Notes under the pieces: generated by a model
Told to the model about the DNA's origin: nothing
Seen by the model: the letters and a program-made list of their open reading frames with translations, nothing else
The model's database searches: none
Program-made: the position numbers and the translations under genes
Source of the DNA: Anaerospora hongkongensis
Lineage (GTDB): Bacteria > Bacillota > Negativicutes > Sporomusales > DSM-15969
Assembly: GCF_004339805.1 (NCBI RefSeq)
Contig: NZ_SLUI01000005.1
Location: 248,001-312,000, forward strand
Length of the DNA: 64,000 nucleotides
Reading direction: 5' to 3'
In this document: positions 52,044-59,601 of the stretch, piece by piece
Layout of the letters: each line of letters starts with the position of its first letter
Numbering within the stretch: the first letter of the stretch is position 1

Positions 52044-52601
52044 TCAATATTTATGCATAGAAATCTCGCTTTTAAGCAAGGCAGCCATAATTAAATCAAT
52101 ATACTGATCTTTGACCCGCTCATACTGCCTTAAGATTCCTTCTTGCTGAAAGCCTAGTTTTTGCAGCAACTGTAAAGAGGCTTTATTAGCCGGCTCAACT
52201 AGCGCCTGAATACGATTCAGTTCCATTTTCGCAAAGCCATAAACGACCATTGCGCTTAGTACCTCGGTCATAATCCCCTGACGCCAGAAATGCTGACCCA
52301 GTTCATAACCGATTTCAGCCCGCCGATTTTCTTTTTCCCAATTATTGAAGCCGCAAGAACCCAAAACAAGCTGATCTCTTTTACGCACAATCGCCCAGCG
52401 GACAGCCTGTTCCTGTTGAGCAAGCTGATTCAACAGACCGATCATTTCCGTGGCCTGCTCCAGTTTTTCAAATGGCTTAATATTCATATATCTGGCAACC
52501 ATTGGATCGGACCAATAGGAAAAAAGCACAGGTGCATCGGCAAGCTCAATCGTCCGAAGCAGCATGGTTTGTGTTTCAATCTTTTCAAATACAGTATTCA
52601 T
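52044..52601 (-). CDS. GNAT acetyltransferase, RimJ/RimL type
   Basis: 185 residues. TMLLRTIELADAPVLFSYWSDPMVARYMN at the start, LVLGSCGFNNWEKENRRAEIGYELGQHFWRQGIMTEVLSAMVVYGFAKMELNRIQALVEPANKASLQLLQKLGFQQEGILRQYE is the acetyl-CoA motif region (Q/RxxGxG/A equivalent QHFWRQGIM). Substrate is likely a protein N-terminus or small amine; unknown here. ATG 52601 follows AAGGAG. Confidence 0.9.
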   Translation of the reverse strand: MNTVFEKIETQTMLLRTIELADAPVLFSYWSDPMVARYMNIKPFEKLEQATEMIGLLNQLAQQEQAVRWAIVRKRDQLVLGSCGFNNWEKENRRAEIGYELGQHFWRQGIMTEVLSAMVVYGFAKMELNRIQALVEPANKASLQLLQKLGFQQEGILRQYERVKDQYIDLIMAALLKSEISMHKY

Positions 52602-52758
52602 AGTTAATAGTACTCCTTATTATCATACGATTTTCCACGTAACTGGTACGCTTTCATTCCATTCCCCATGCTGTTTTTCAATACCTTCAGCAAAGGAGAT
52701 GAACTTCATAATGGGGTCAGCATATTATGTAATAACATACCTTGGAAGGGGTGTTTCT

Positions 52759-52911
52759 ATGTCCAAATGGCAACTACCAGAATTAGTCGACTGGGAAGAG
52801 GCGGTGCTGGAAGCAGCACAAGCCTGCTACCCAGCCTATTTTTGCTCACCGCGCTTATGCAGCCCGGCCTGGTGTTACCCCAATTCCTGTGCTCCAGTGA
52901 TCTTTAAATAA
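52759..52911 (+). CDS. Small peptide with five C-x-P-x-x repeats
   Basis: 50 residues. The first 22 are an acidic helix (KWQLPELVDWEEAVLEAAQA), the rest is CYPAYF, CSPRL, CSPAW, CYPNS, CAPVI: cysteines at 23, 29, 34, 39 and 44, each followed by x-Pro, with a five-residue period after the first. Start ATG 52759 has GGAAGGGG 9 nt upstream; ATG 52711 (AAAGGAG upstream) would add 16 residues. It looks like a leader-plus-core precursor or a small metal-binding or spore-surface protein; no modification enzyme adjoins it. No known family. Confidence 0.6.
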   Translation: MSKWQLPELVDWEEAVLEAAQACYPAYFCSPRLCSPAWCYPNSCAPVIFK

Positions 52912-52978
52912 TTTGGCTTAATTTACTTAGCATTATTGTAGCATGATTCGGTTTAAACTAAGCAAGGAGGTGATCATT

Positions 52979-53128
52979 ATGTTTCATATGCATCGCAAAC
53001 GCAAACTGATGAATATGGAAATACCGGATATGAACATGCCGGACATGTCTTCTACCACAAAAGTTTTAGTGGCGGGTGCTATGGTCTACTTCGGTGCTAA
53101 AATGCTGATGGAAGAAATGATGGATTAG
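52979..53128 (+). CDS. Met-rich small membrane protein
   Basis: 49 residues, 12 of them Met. The N-terminus (MFHMHRKRKLMNMEIPDMNMPDMSS) is basic and Met-rich, followed by one helix (TTKVLVAGAMVYFGAKML) and MEEMMD. The ribosome site AAGGAGGTGATC is a perfect 12-nt complement of the 16S rRNA end, 3 nt before the ATG in extended pairing (8 nt from GGAGG), implying high translation. A strong terminator follows. No family recognised; could be a copper- or membrane-stress related peptide, but that is speculation. Confidence 0.7.
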   Translation: MFHMHRKRKLMNMEIPDMNMPDMSSTTKVLVAGAMVYFGAKMLMEEMMD

Positions 53129-53135
53129 CCTCCCC

Positions 53136-53168
53136 AAAGAAGCCCTGGTTTTTTGCCAGGGCTTCTTT
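53136..53168 (+). terminator. Terminator after the Met-rich gene
   Basis: AAAGAAGCCCTGG pairs over 13 bp with CCAGGGCTTCTTT across a T-rich 7-nt loop, 7 nt after the stop. Confidence 0.9.
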
Positions 53169-53235
53169 ATGCTTGTATGAATAAAAGCAGCAGGAGAATA
53201 CTATTGGCAATACCGGAATCTGGAGGAGCTTTGTT

Positions 53236-53766
53236 ATGAGTAACGAGTTACTATTATGGGGTTCATTCATTGTTCCCTGGTTGACCCTCTTTTTTATGCC
53301 CAAACAGGATATTAAGCGCTATATGCCTGTAGGCCTGCTGACAGCCGTTCTTAGTGCACTTATTATAGACATAGGGATTGCGTTCGGACTATGGAGTACA
53401 AGCCAAACAGTCTTCCCATTTTCGCTGCTGCCGCCTATTATTTACGGATTGCCGGTCTTTGCAATGTGGGTATTTAAACTGACCTATGGTCGTTTTTGGT
53501 TGTATGCCGTAACGAATGCCGTTTTGGATCTTGCTTTTGATTACCTGATTTTGCCTTGGCTGGCAAGCAGGGGAATGTTTGATTACAATTTAAGCGTCAT
53601 TGATTTTATTATCACTACCACACATGCATGGCTGCTCTACGGCTATCAAATGTGGCAGGAGACCATCTTTGCGTATTCGCCTAGTACCACCCGTTATGCT
53701 TCATCTTTACGGCCTGCAGTTGCCAAGCCGCTGCCGCCGGAAGAAGATTCTTTGGATAAGGATTGA
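53236..53766 (+). CDS. CBO0543 family membrane protein
   Basis: 176 residues with four to five membrane helices (LLLWGSFIVPWLTLFFMPKQDIKRYMPVGLLTAVLSALIIDIGIAFGLW, PPIIYGLPVFAMWVFKLTYGRFWLYAVTNAVLDLAFDYLILPWLASRG). The pattern fits the CBO0543 family of clostridial membrane proteins, function unknown. The C-terminal 25 residues are soluble and charged. GGAGG lies about 8 nt before ATG 53236. Stands alone with a terminator after it. Confidence 0.7.
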   Translation: MSNELLLWGSFIVPWLTLFFMPKQDIKRYMPVGLLTAVLSALIIDIGIAFGLWSTSQTVFPFSLLPPIIYGLPVFAMWVFKLTYGRFWLYAVTNAVLDLAFDYLILPWLASRGMFDYNLSVIDFIITTTHAWLLYGYQMWQETIFAYSPSTTRYASSLRPAVAKPLPPEEDSLDKD

Positions 53767-53812
53767 ATACAGAAAACTTGGATATGCTAAAGCCTGTGTT
53801 GACACAGAGAAG

Positions 53813-53857
53813 GCCGGAGTGACCGCCACAAGCGGAGCTCCGGTTTTCCTTTTTTTA
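53813..53857 (+). terminator. Terminator after the CBO0543-like gene
   Basis: CCGGAG/CTCCGG outer stem with a nested CCGC/GCGG stem, followed by TTTTCCTTTTTTT. Located about 47 nt after the stop. Confidence 0.85.
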
Positions 53858-53921
53858 TATACTCACCTTTTAAAGCAATTAAACATATTATGTAAAAGAA
53901 AGAAAAGGAGGTTTTTTGACG

Positions 53922-54152
53922 ATGGCTTCCTATGAAAAAATAATTAAAACGATAATCGAAAAATTCCAAAATGCTTTGTCTCCGCTCGGCCAACTCGGTG
54001 AGATAACACGCAATCAGGAAATACTCATTGACCAAACGCAGCAAATCATTGATCTGTTAAAGCGGGAATATGCCGGTCGTGAAGAGCAGGCTGCGCCGGT
54101 CGACCCCCCCGGTGAAAGTCCCAGTGTGCCAGAAATACAAAGCAATGTTTAA
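53922..54152 (+). CDS. Small helical hypothetical protein
   Basis: 76 residues: ASYEKIIKTIIEKFQNALSPLGQLGEITRNQEILIDQTQQIIDLLKREYAG, two amphipathic helices, then a disordered Pro/Glu/Ser tail. AAAAGGAGG lies 10 nt before ATG 53922 and 4 nt before an in-frame TTG (53916); the ATG is preferred. Followed by a terminator. No family recognised. Confidence 0.65.
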   Translation: MASYEKIIKTIIEKFQNALSPLGQLGEITRNQEILIDQTQQIIDLLKREYAGREEQAAPVDPPGESPSVPEIQSNV

Positions 54153-54202
54153 ATTTAAGGAATTAGGGAATACTAGCACTATGTTCATATCTCCTCTCCC
54201 AT

Positions 54203-54232
54203 TAACTGGCTTTCGGGCCAGTTATTTTTTTT
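54203..54232 (+). terminator. Terminator hairpin AACTGGC...GCCAGTT
   Basis: A 7-bp stem with a TTTCGG loop followed by ATTTTTTTT. A near copy, including the CTCCTCTCC before it, occurs at 56932-56974. Confidence 0.85.
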
Positions 54233-54381
54233 GCGGCAATTTCCGTTTTTATTTTTTTGCTTTACAACCAATCTGCTTATCTTTGAAGGAAGAAAATTAT
54301 CTATGGCGAACTTATAAAACGACATAAATCTACATATTTCTTCATTTAACCTTAAGTTACGGTTTTAAGGAGGATTCCTGG

Positions 54382-56826
54382 GTGAGCCTACGCTTTTTTC
54401 AATTATGGAAAACCATTACAATAGCAGCAGCACTCTTTGTTATTCCGCTTACTACATCTGCGGAAACCGTCTCGCTGCAGCTAAAATGGAGTCATCAATT
54501 TCAGTTTGCTGGCTACTACGCTGCTATTGAAAAAGGTTTTTATCGCGAAGAAGGTTTAGATGTCATCTTACGGGAAGGCCTGCCGGCAACCAACCTCATC
54601 AATGAAGTAACAAGCGGGAATGCTGACTTTGGTGTTGATAACACCTCGCTACTCATTGAGCGAGACCGCGGCAAAAGCGTCGTGGTGCTTGCCGCCATTT
54701 TTCAGCATTCTCCCCAGGTGCTTATTGCCCGGAAAGATTCTGGAATTGTTTCCCCTCATGATCTGATTGCCCGGAAAGTGATGCTGGAAAAAGAACAAAG
54801 TACGGATATATTGGCTATGCTAAATAATGAAGGCATTGCTATTGAAGAGGTCAACTTTGTACCACATACGTGGAATGTCCGTGATCTGATTGACGGCAAG
54901 GTTGATGCAATGACTGCCTACACCACTGCCGAGCCCTTTCTGCTGCAGAACATGGATATTCCGCTAACGGTTATTCATCCTATCAGTTACGGCATTGATT
55001 ATTACGGTGACTGTCTTTTCACTTCCGAACAACAGATTGCGGCCAGGCCTGAATTGGTAGCCCGGTTTGTCCGGGCAAGCTTAAAAGGCTGGGAGTATGC
55101 AATGAGCCATCAGGATGAATTGATTGATCTCATTCTCACCAGCTACAATCCTAAGCTCTCCCGGGAAAAATTACGCTACGAAGCGCAGGAAATGCAAAAA
55201 GTGATCCGTCCGGAATATGTGGAAATAGGCCACATGAACTCGGGAAGATGGGCCAAAATAGCAGAAAATCATCAGAAATTTGGCTTAATTAGTTCAAATT
55301 TTTCTCTTGATAAATTTATTTTTAAGCCCGGCAGCGCAACCAACATCCTTTATCAAAAGCTGCTGGTTCCCCTATTTACCGTTATTGGTCTTTTATTTTT
55401 AGGCTTAGTGGTTTTTGTCGCCTTTAACTTCAGATTAAAGCAGATTGTCCAAGAACGCACAGCCACCCTGGAAGAAAAAATTATTCAACTAAGAGAAAAA
55501 GAAGAAACTATCCGGCTAATTGCCTATCACGATATGTTAACCAACCTGCCTAACCGCCGCATGTTCATTGAACAGCTGCGCCAGAAGACCACCGCTGCTC
55601 AAGGCAATAATCAGCACTTTGCCGTCGTATTTCTTGATCTCGATGACTTTAAGCGAATAAATGATGCAATGGGGCATGCAGCTGGGGATGAATTTCTGCG
55701 CATCGTCGCTCAGCGCCTGCAGCGTTGTCTGCAAGAAACAGGAACAGTCTATCGCCTCGGCGGCGATGAATTTATCCTGCTTTTTTCTGATACCAGCGAC
55801 TATTCCCATACTCTAGCGATCGTGGAACTTGTCATTTCGGCAATCCGAATGCCGTGGAGCTTTCGCGACAGTGACTTTTACCTGTCTGCCAGCATAGGCA
55901 TCGCCATGTATCCTAAGAACGGACAAGATCCGGAGTTTCTCATAAAAGCTGCCGACATAGCCATGTATGAAGCAAAGCGGCAAGGAAAAAACCGTTATCA
56001 GTTTTTTAGTGAAGACATGCATTCAAAATCCATTGAAAAGCTTATTCTAGAATCAGAGCTTCATCAGGCCCTGGCAAATTCCGAATTTATTTTATATTAT
56101 CAGCCGCAGGTAGACTGCAATACCAGCATAATTGGTGTTGAAGCGTTAATACGCTGGAAGCACCCTACAAAAGGCTTACTGCCGCCAGGTGTATTCATTC
56201 CGCTAGCCGAAGAAACAGGACTCATTGTACCGATTGGGGACTGGGCCATCCGGACTGCCTGCCGGCAGTGCATGGAGTGGCAAAATAGCGGACAGCCACC
56301 CCTGCGCGTCTCGGTAAATCTCTCGGTACGGCAGCTCCAGCATACGGATTTACTGGAAAAGATCCGCACCGTTCTGCTGGAAACAGGACTGCCGCCACAC
56401 TTGCTTGAGCTGGAAATAACCGAAACGGTGGCAGTAACACACGCCGATCTGGTGGTTCCCATCATGGACTCACTACGGGCTCTGGGTGTCCGGCTGGCCT
56501 TGGATGATTTCGGCACAGGCTACTCATCCATTATGTACCTAAAAAAATTCCCCATTGATATCTTGAAAATCGATAAATCCTTTATTCAGGATATTACTCT
56601 TAATCACGATAATGAGGCTATTATTCAAACCATATTTAAACTGGCCGAGATACTGCAGATTAGCACTGTAGCTGAAGGTGTGGAAACAGAAGAACAATAT
56701 AAACGCCTCAGATCCCTAGCTTGTCCTATTATGCAAGGTTATTTATTCAGCCGTCCCATTCCAGCCGAGGAGCTGCAGGAATTCCTCACTAACTATCAGA
56801 ACTCGTTCAACTCCTGCCAGCTGTAG
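54382..56826 (+). CDS. NMT1/THI5-like sensor GGDEF-EAL protein
   Basis: 814 residues. Signal peptide (1-27), then an NMT1/THI5/SsuA-type substrate-binding domain (about 28-300: LQLKWSHQFQFAGYYAAIEKGFYREEGLDVILREG, DFGVDNTSLLIERDRGKSVVVLAAIFQHSP), a membrane helix (about 325-352), a GGDEF domain with intact GGDEF at 460-464, and an EAL domain with EAL at 587-589 and LALDDFGTGYSSIMYLKKFPIDILKIDKSF. It senses an external small molecule (THI5-type domains bind pyrimidine or sulfonate-like ligands) and adjusts c-di-GMP. GTG 54382 follows AAGGAGG. Monocistronic. Confidence 0.93.
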   Translation: MSLRFFQLWKTITIAAALFVIPLTTSAETVSLQLKWSHQFQFAGYYAAIEKGFYREEGLDVILREGLPATNLINEVTSGNADFGVDNTSLLIERDRGKSVVVLAAIFQHSPQVLIARKDSGIVSPHDLIARKVMLEKEQSTDILAMLNNEGIAIEEVNFVPHTWNVRDLIDGKVDAMTAYTTAEPFLLQNMDIPLTVIHPISYGIDYYGDCLFTSEQQIAARPELVARFVRASLKGWEYAMSHQDELIDLILTSYNPKLSREKLRYEAQEMQKVIRPEYVEIGHMNSGRWAKIAENHQKFGLISSNFSLDKFIFKPGSATNILYQKLLVPLFTVIGLLFLGLVVFVAFNFRLKQIVQERTATLEEKIIQLREKEETIRLIAYHDMLTNLPNRRMFIEQLRQKTTAAQGNNQHFAVVFLDLDDFKRINDAMGHAAGDEFLRIVAQRLQRCLQETGTVYRLGGDEFILLFSDTSDYSHTLAIVELVISAIRMPWSFRDSDFYLSASIGIAMYPKNGQDPEFLIKAADIAMYEAKRQGKNRYQFFSEDMHSKSIEKLILESELHQALANSEFILYYQPQVDCNTSIIGVEALIRWKHPTKGLLPPGVFIPLAEETGLIVPIGDWAIRTACRQCMEWQNSGQPPLRVSVNLSVRQLQHTDLLEKIRTVLLETGLPPHLLELEITETVAVTHADLVVPIMDSLRALGVRLALDDFGTGYSSIMYLKKFPIDILKIDKSFIQDITLNHDNEAIIQTIFKLAEILQISTVAEGVETEEQYKRLRSLACPIMQGYLFSRPIPAEELQEFLTNYQNSFNSCQL

Positions 56827-56944
56827 CCCTGCTTCCAGGCCAAAAACACCCTAACGTCACATCATCAGCAAATTCCCCAAATAAATACGCTTAAAATTTT
56901 GGCAAAAGGGCATACTGGTATTGTACGTACTTTTCTCCTCTCCT

Positions 56945-56974
56945 AAACTGGCTTAACAGCCAGTTATTTTTTTG
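56945..56974 (+). terminator. Terminator hairpin AACTGGCT...AGCCAGTT
   Basis: An 8-bp stem with a 4-nt loop followed by ATTTTTTT; near copy of the hairpin at 54203-54232. It lies between the GGDEF-EAL gene and a small gene. Confidence 0.85.
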
Positions 56975-56993
56975 ACATAAAGGAGGTTTTTCG

Positions 56994-57170
56994 ATGCCAA
57001 CATATCGAGTCTTAATCAATCAGAGAGCTACAGGCGATTACGTAACAAGCGCCTCAAAAGAAGATGCTTATTTTGATGTCGCCAGTTCGATGGCACTTAC
57101 TTACCAGGACAGCGTACAGTTTGAAGAGGTTAACACCCCGGCACATTCTATGGCAGACCAACAATTATAA
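56994..57170 (+). CDS. 58-residue hypothetical protein
   Basis: MPTYRVLINQRATGDYVT then SASKEDAYFDVASSMALTYQDSVQFEEVNTPAHSMADQQL; a small alpha/beta-looking acidic protein. AAAGGAGG lies 7 nt before the ATG, and a terminator follows 22 nt after the stop. The gene is too short for usual ORF thresholds, but the ribosome site and codon use are convincing. No family recognised. Confidence 0.65.
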   Translation: MPTYRVLINQRATGDYVTSASKEDAYFDVASSMALTYQDSVQFEEVNTPAHSMADQQL

Positions 57171-57191
57171 GATTAAATATAAGATTAAACT

Positions 57192-57230
57192 GCTGAAAAC
57201 CGCTAGCCACTTTCAGCGGTTTTTTATTTC
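57192..57230 (+). terminator. Terminator after the 58-residue gene
   Basis: AAAACCGCT/AGCGGTTTT 9-bp stem (or an alternative GCTGAAA/TTTCAGC) followed by TTATTTC. Confidence 0.85.
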
Positions 57231-57264
57231 AATAAACTATTTTCTTTTTTTATAAGCTGCCATA

Positions 57265-57293
57265 TTGACCGAATGAAAAAGTGCAGTTATAAT
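57265..57293 (+). promoter_or_regulatory. Vegetative promoter of the TonB receptor gene
   Basis: TTGACC (57265-57270), 17-bp spacer, TATAAT (57288-57293). The start would be about 57300, inside the Fur box. Confidence 0.85.
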
Positions 57294-57299
57294 CTTATT

Positions 57300-57318
57300 G
57301 AAAATGATTTTCATTGAG
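57300..57318. promoter_or_regulatory. Fur box before the TonB receptor
   Basis: GAAAATGATTTTCATTGAG, a near-palindromic match to the Fur consensus, overlapping the predicted transcription start. Confidence 0.85.
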
Positions 57319-57337
57319 ACCCACCTTTTTACCCTAC

Positions 57338-57353
57338 TGACTGTCGTCAGTCA
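57338..57353. promoter_or_regulatory. Palindrome TGACTGTCGTCAGTCA, copy 1
   Basis: Perfect 6-bp inverted arms TGACTG/CAGTCA around TCGT, in the receptor leader. Identical to copy 2, 99 bp downstream; typical of a dimeric (TetR/GntR-type) repressor site. Confidence 0.7.
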
Positions 57354-57436
57354 ACAATAACTAGACCTTGCAAATTCACTCTTAGCTCAGAGGAAGAGGG
57401 TGCGCACTACATACTGGACTTATTATAATCGTCAAT

Positions 57437-57452
57437 TGACTGTCGTCAGTCA
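57437..57452. promoter_or_regulatory. Palindrome TGACTGTCGTCAGTCA, copy 2
   Basis: Second identical copy, 46 nt before the receptor start codon. A TATAAT (57424-57429) lies just before it, but without a clear -35 box. Confidence 0.7.
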
Positions 57453-57498
57453 ATAATTATTCAGCAGCTTCGCTGCAAAAATCATAAGGAGATGTTCC

Positions 57499-59421
57499 AT
57501 GAATAAGCTTCAAAAACAGGTATTATGCTCTCTATTAGGCAGCGCGATTCTAATGGGTCTGCCCGTCGCCTCATCTGCCGAAGAAACTGGCAGCCAGGAG
57601 TTTTCACTGGACGAATACGTTGTAACTGCCAGCCGGGTTCCAGTAAAACAGAATGAAATTGCTGCCAATGTCACTGTTATTACCAGGGATGAAATCGAAC
57701 GTAGCGGTTTTAGTGATGTACCGGATATCCTAAAGAAAAATAACATTAACATGGAATATACCCGAAGTGCTGCCGTACCTGTTCTTAATGGCGACGACCG
57801 GGTACTGATACTGGTTGATGGACGCAAGATGGGCTGGAACCATTTAATTATCTCCGGCAATGATCATGCAGGTTTTAATCCTAATTTGCTGGGAGTAGAC
57901 AATATTGAACGCATTGAAATTGTGCGTGGACCAGCATCATCCTTATACGGCAGTGAAGCTGTCGGTGGCGTAATCAATATCATTACCCGAAAAGCGAATT
58001 CAACACAAACAACTGCTTCTACCGAGTTTGGCAGTTGGGGCTCACGCCGCTACAGCTTTACTACACAGGGAAAAAATGGTGATATCAGCTACATGGTAAC
58101 CGCGGAAAAGAAAAAACAGGACGACCTTGAGTATAAAGATCCAAAAACAGGTCAAGTAAAAACTCTTGATCAAACCTACTTTGATCAAGAGTTAGTAACC
58201 ATGCGCTTGGACAAAGACTTATCAAGCGACCGCTCACTCTCCATGCAGTTTGAACGCACAAATGGAGAATATGGCTTTGGTGGCATTCTACAAAGCTCAG
58301 GTCAAATTCAACATCCGGACGGCTATTCAACCTCCAAAAGCAATAATATTGCCCTTACCTATCAATGGGGAAAAGATCGTGGCGCTAACGATTTATTCCG
58401 GTTTTATCATAATGAATATCGTTCTGACTCATATAACTCAGTTCTTGATAATAACGACCTTACTGCAAATGGCGTAAATTGGCAGCAGAGCTGGAATGTA
58501 AATGAGAATAACAGCTTAGTTAGTGGTGCTGACTGGCGTCAGGAGAAGTTAGAAGACCACCAAACGATTAATAAAGCTGTTACAACCAGTGCAGTCTTTC
58601 TTGAAGACCGCTGGACACTACCACACTCTTGGACCCTCTCGGCAGGCACACGGTACGACAACCACAGCCACTTCGGCGGTAAGTTCACTTCACGGGTAAC
58701 TGCCAATAGGGAGATTAACTCTGCTACCAATGTTTACGCCTCCTGGGGTCAATACGTTAAAAACCCAACAATCTTTCAAATGTACACCAATACCGAATTT
58801 ATGAAAGGCAATCCTGACCTGCAGCCCGAAAGTGGAGAAACGACAATGGTCGGTATAAACTCGGAGTTAGGAAATGGGGTCAAATTGCAGGCCAGTGCTT
58901 ACCACAGCAAAATAAAAGATGCTCTTGACTGGGATAATCGAGATTGGGATGGCAGCGGCAATGCGTACACAAAATATATTAATATCGATAATGAAGAGCG
59001 TAATGGCCTGGATATTAACCTTTCCAAGCAACTATCGCCTCAATGGAATATATCGGGCGGTTACTCCTATGTAAAAATTGAATCTACAAATATAAATAAT
59101 AGAGAGGCAACCGTAGCTAATCGTAACAGCCAGCCAAACGGTTATCGCCTCAATGTAGAGTACGACCAGGATAAATGGAACTCCAATCTGACAGTACGGC
59201 GAGTAACCGGACGGGATCTGGCACGATTCACCAGCAAGTCATACACCACACTCGATATGTTGGTCAATTACAAGATTAATGCCGATACCCGTGTTTATCT
59301 CAAGGGCTATAACCTGACAAATGAAGCCTATGAGACGATCGGCGGCTACTGGCAAAGTGCTCCCGGGGAATACCCGATGCCAGCCCGCAGTTTCTATGTA
59401 GGTGTGGAACACAAAATGTAA
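57499..59421 (+). CDS. TonB-dependent outer-membrane receptor
   Basis: 640 residues. Signal peptide to about residue 27 (ASSAEET), a TonB-box-like EYVVTASRVP, plug domain (about 40-150: NVTVITRDEIERSGFSDVPDILKK, VLILVDGRKMGWN, IERIEIVRGPASSLYGSEAVGGVINIITRK), then a 22-strand barrel to the C-terminus (YVGVEHKM; no terminal Phe). It imports an iron chelate, heme or similar ligand across the outer membrane. The Fur box and neighbouring iron ABC genes support a siderophore or heme substrate. Its presence shows the cell has an outer membrane. AAGGAGATG precedes ATG 57499. Confidence 0.95.
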   Translation: MNKLQKQVLCSLLGSAILMGLPVASSAEETGSQEFSLDEYVVTASRVPVKQNEIAANVTVITRDEIERSGFSDVPDILKKNNINMEYTRSAAVPVLNGDDRVLILVDGRKMGWNHLIISGNDHAGFNPNLLGVDNIERIEIVRGPASSLYGSEAVGGVINIITRKANSTQTTASTEFGSWGSRRYSFTTQGKNGDISYMVTAEKKKQDDLEYKDPKTGQVKTLDQTYFDQELVTMRLDKDLSSDRSLSMQFERTNGEYGFGGILQSSGQIQHPDGYSTSKSNNIALTYQWGKDRGANDLFRFYHNEYRSDSYNSVLDNNDLTANGVNWQQSWNVNENNSLVSGADWRQEKLEDHQTINKAVTTSAVFLEDRWTLPHSWTLSAGTRYDNHSHFGGKFTSRVTANREINSATNVYASWGQYVKNPTIFQMYTNTEFMKGNPDLQPESGETTMVGINSELGNGVKLQASAYHSKIKDALDWDNRDWDGSGNAYTKYINIDNEERNGLDINLSKQLSPQWNISGGYSYVKIESTNINNREATVANRNSQPNGYRLNVEYDQDKWNSNLTVRRVTGRDLARFTSKSYTTLDMLVNYKINADTRVYLKGYNLTNEAYETIGGYWQSAPGEYPMPARSFYVGVEHKM

Positions 59422-59471
59422 TAATGGTTACCAAAGGAGATTGCCGCATTGACAATCTCCTTTCCCCTGCT

Positions 59472-59500
59472 TTTACCTCATTATCAAGTTATGGTATAGT
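59472..59500 (+). promoter_or_regulatory. Promoter of the iron ABC operon
   Basis: TTTACC and TATAGT (59495-59500) with a 17-bp spacer, directly followed by a Fur box. Confidence 0.55.
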
Positions 59501-59507
59501 AATGTAT

Positions 59508-59526
59508 GATAATGAATTTCATTTTC
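59508..59526. promoter_or_regulatory. Fur box before the iron ABC operon
   Basis: GATAATGAATTTCATTTTC matches the 19-bp Fur consensus at about 15 positions and spans the expected transcription start. Confidence 0.8.
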
Positions 59527-59601
59527 ACTATCGCTTTAAGCAGCTTCCTCCCAACCGTTCATTCTACAAGACAGTGTCAAAATAAACAGGAGTACCCTCC
59601 T

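Noticed and set aside
52736-52743. CATACCTT as a sporulation-sigma -10 box before the C-x-P peptide
   Set aside because: The predicted start would fall inside the ribosome site, and the GCATATT upstream is only 9 nt away, too close for sigma-E.
57384-57411. tRNA-like fragment TAGCTCAGAGGAAGAG in the TonB receptor leader
   Set aside because: It resembles a D arm only; no acceptor, anticodon or T arm can be formed around it.
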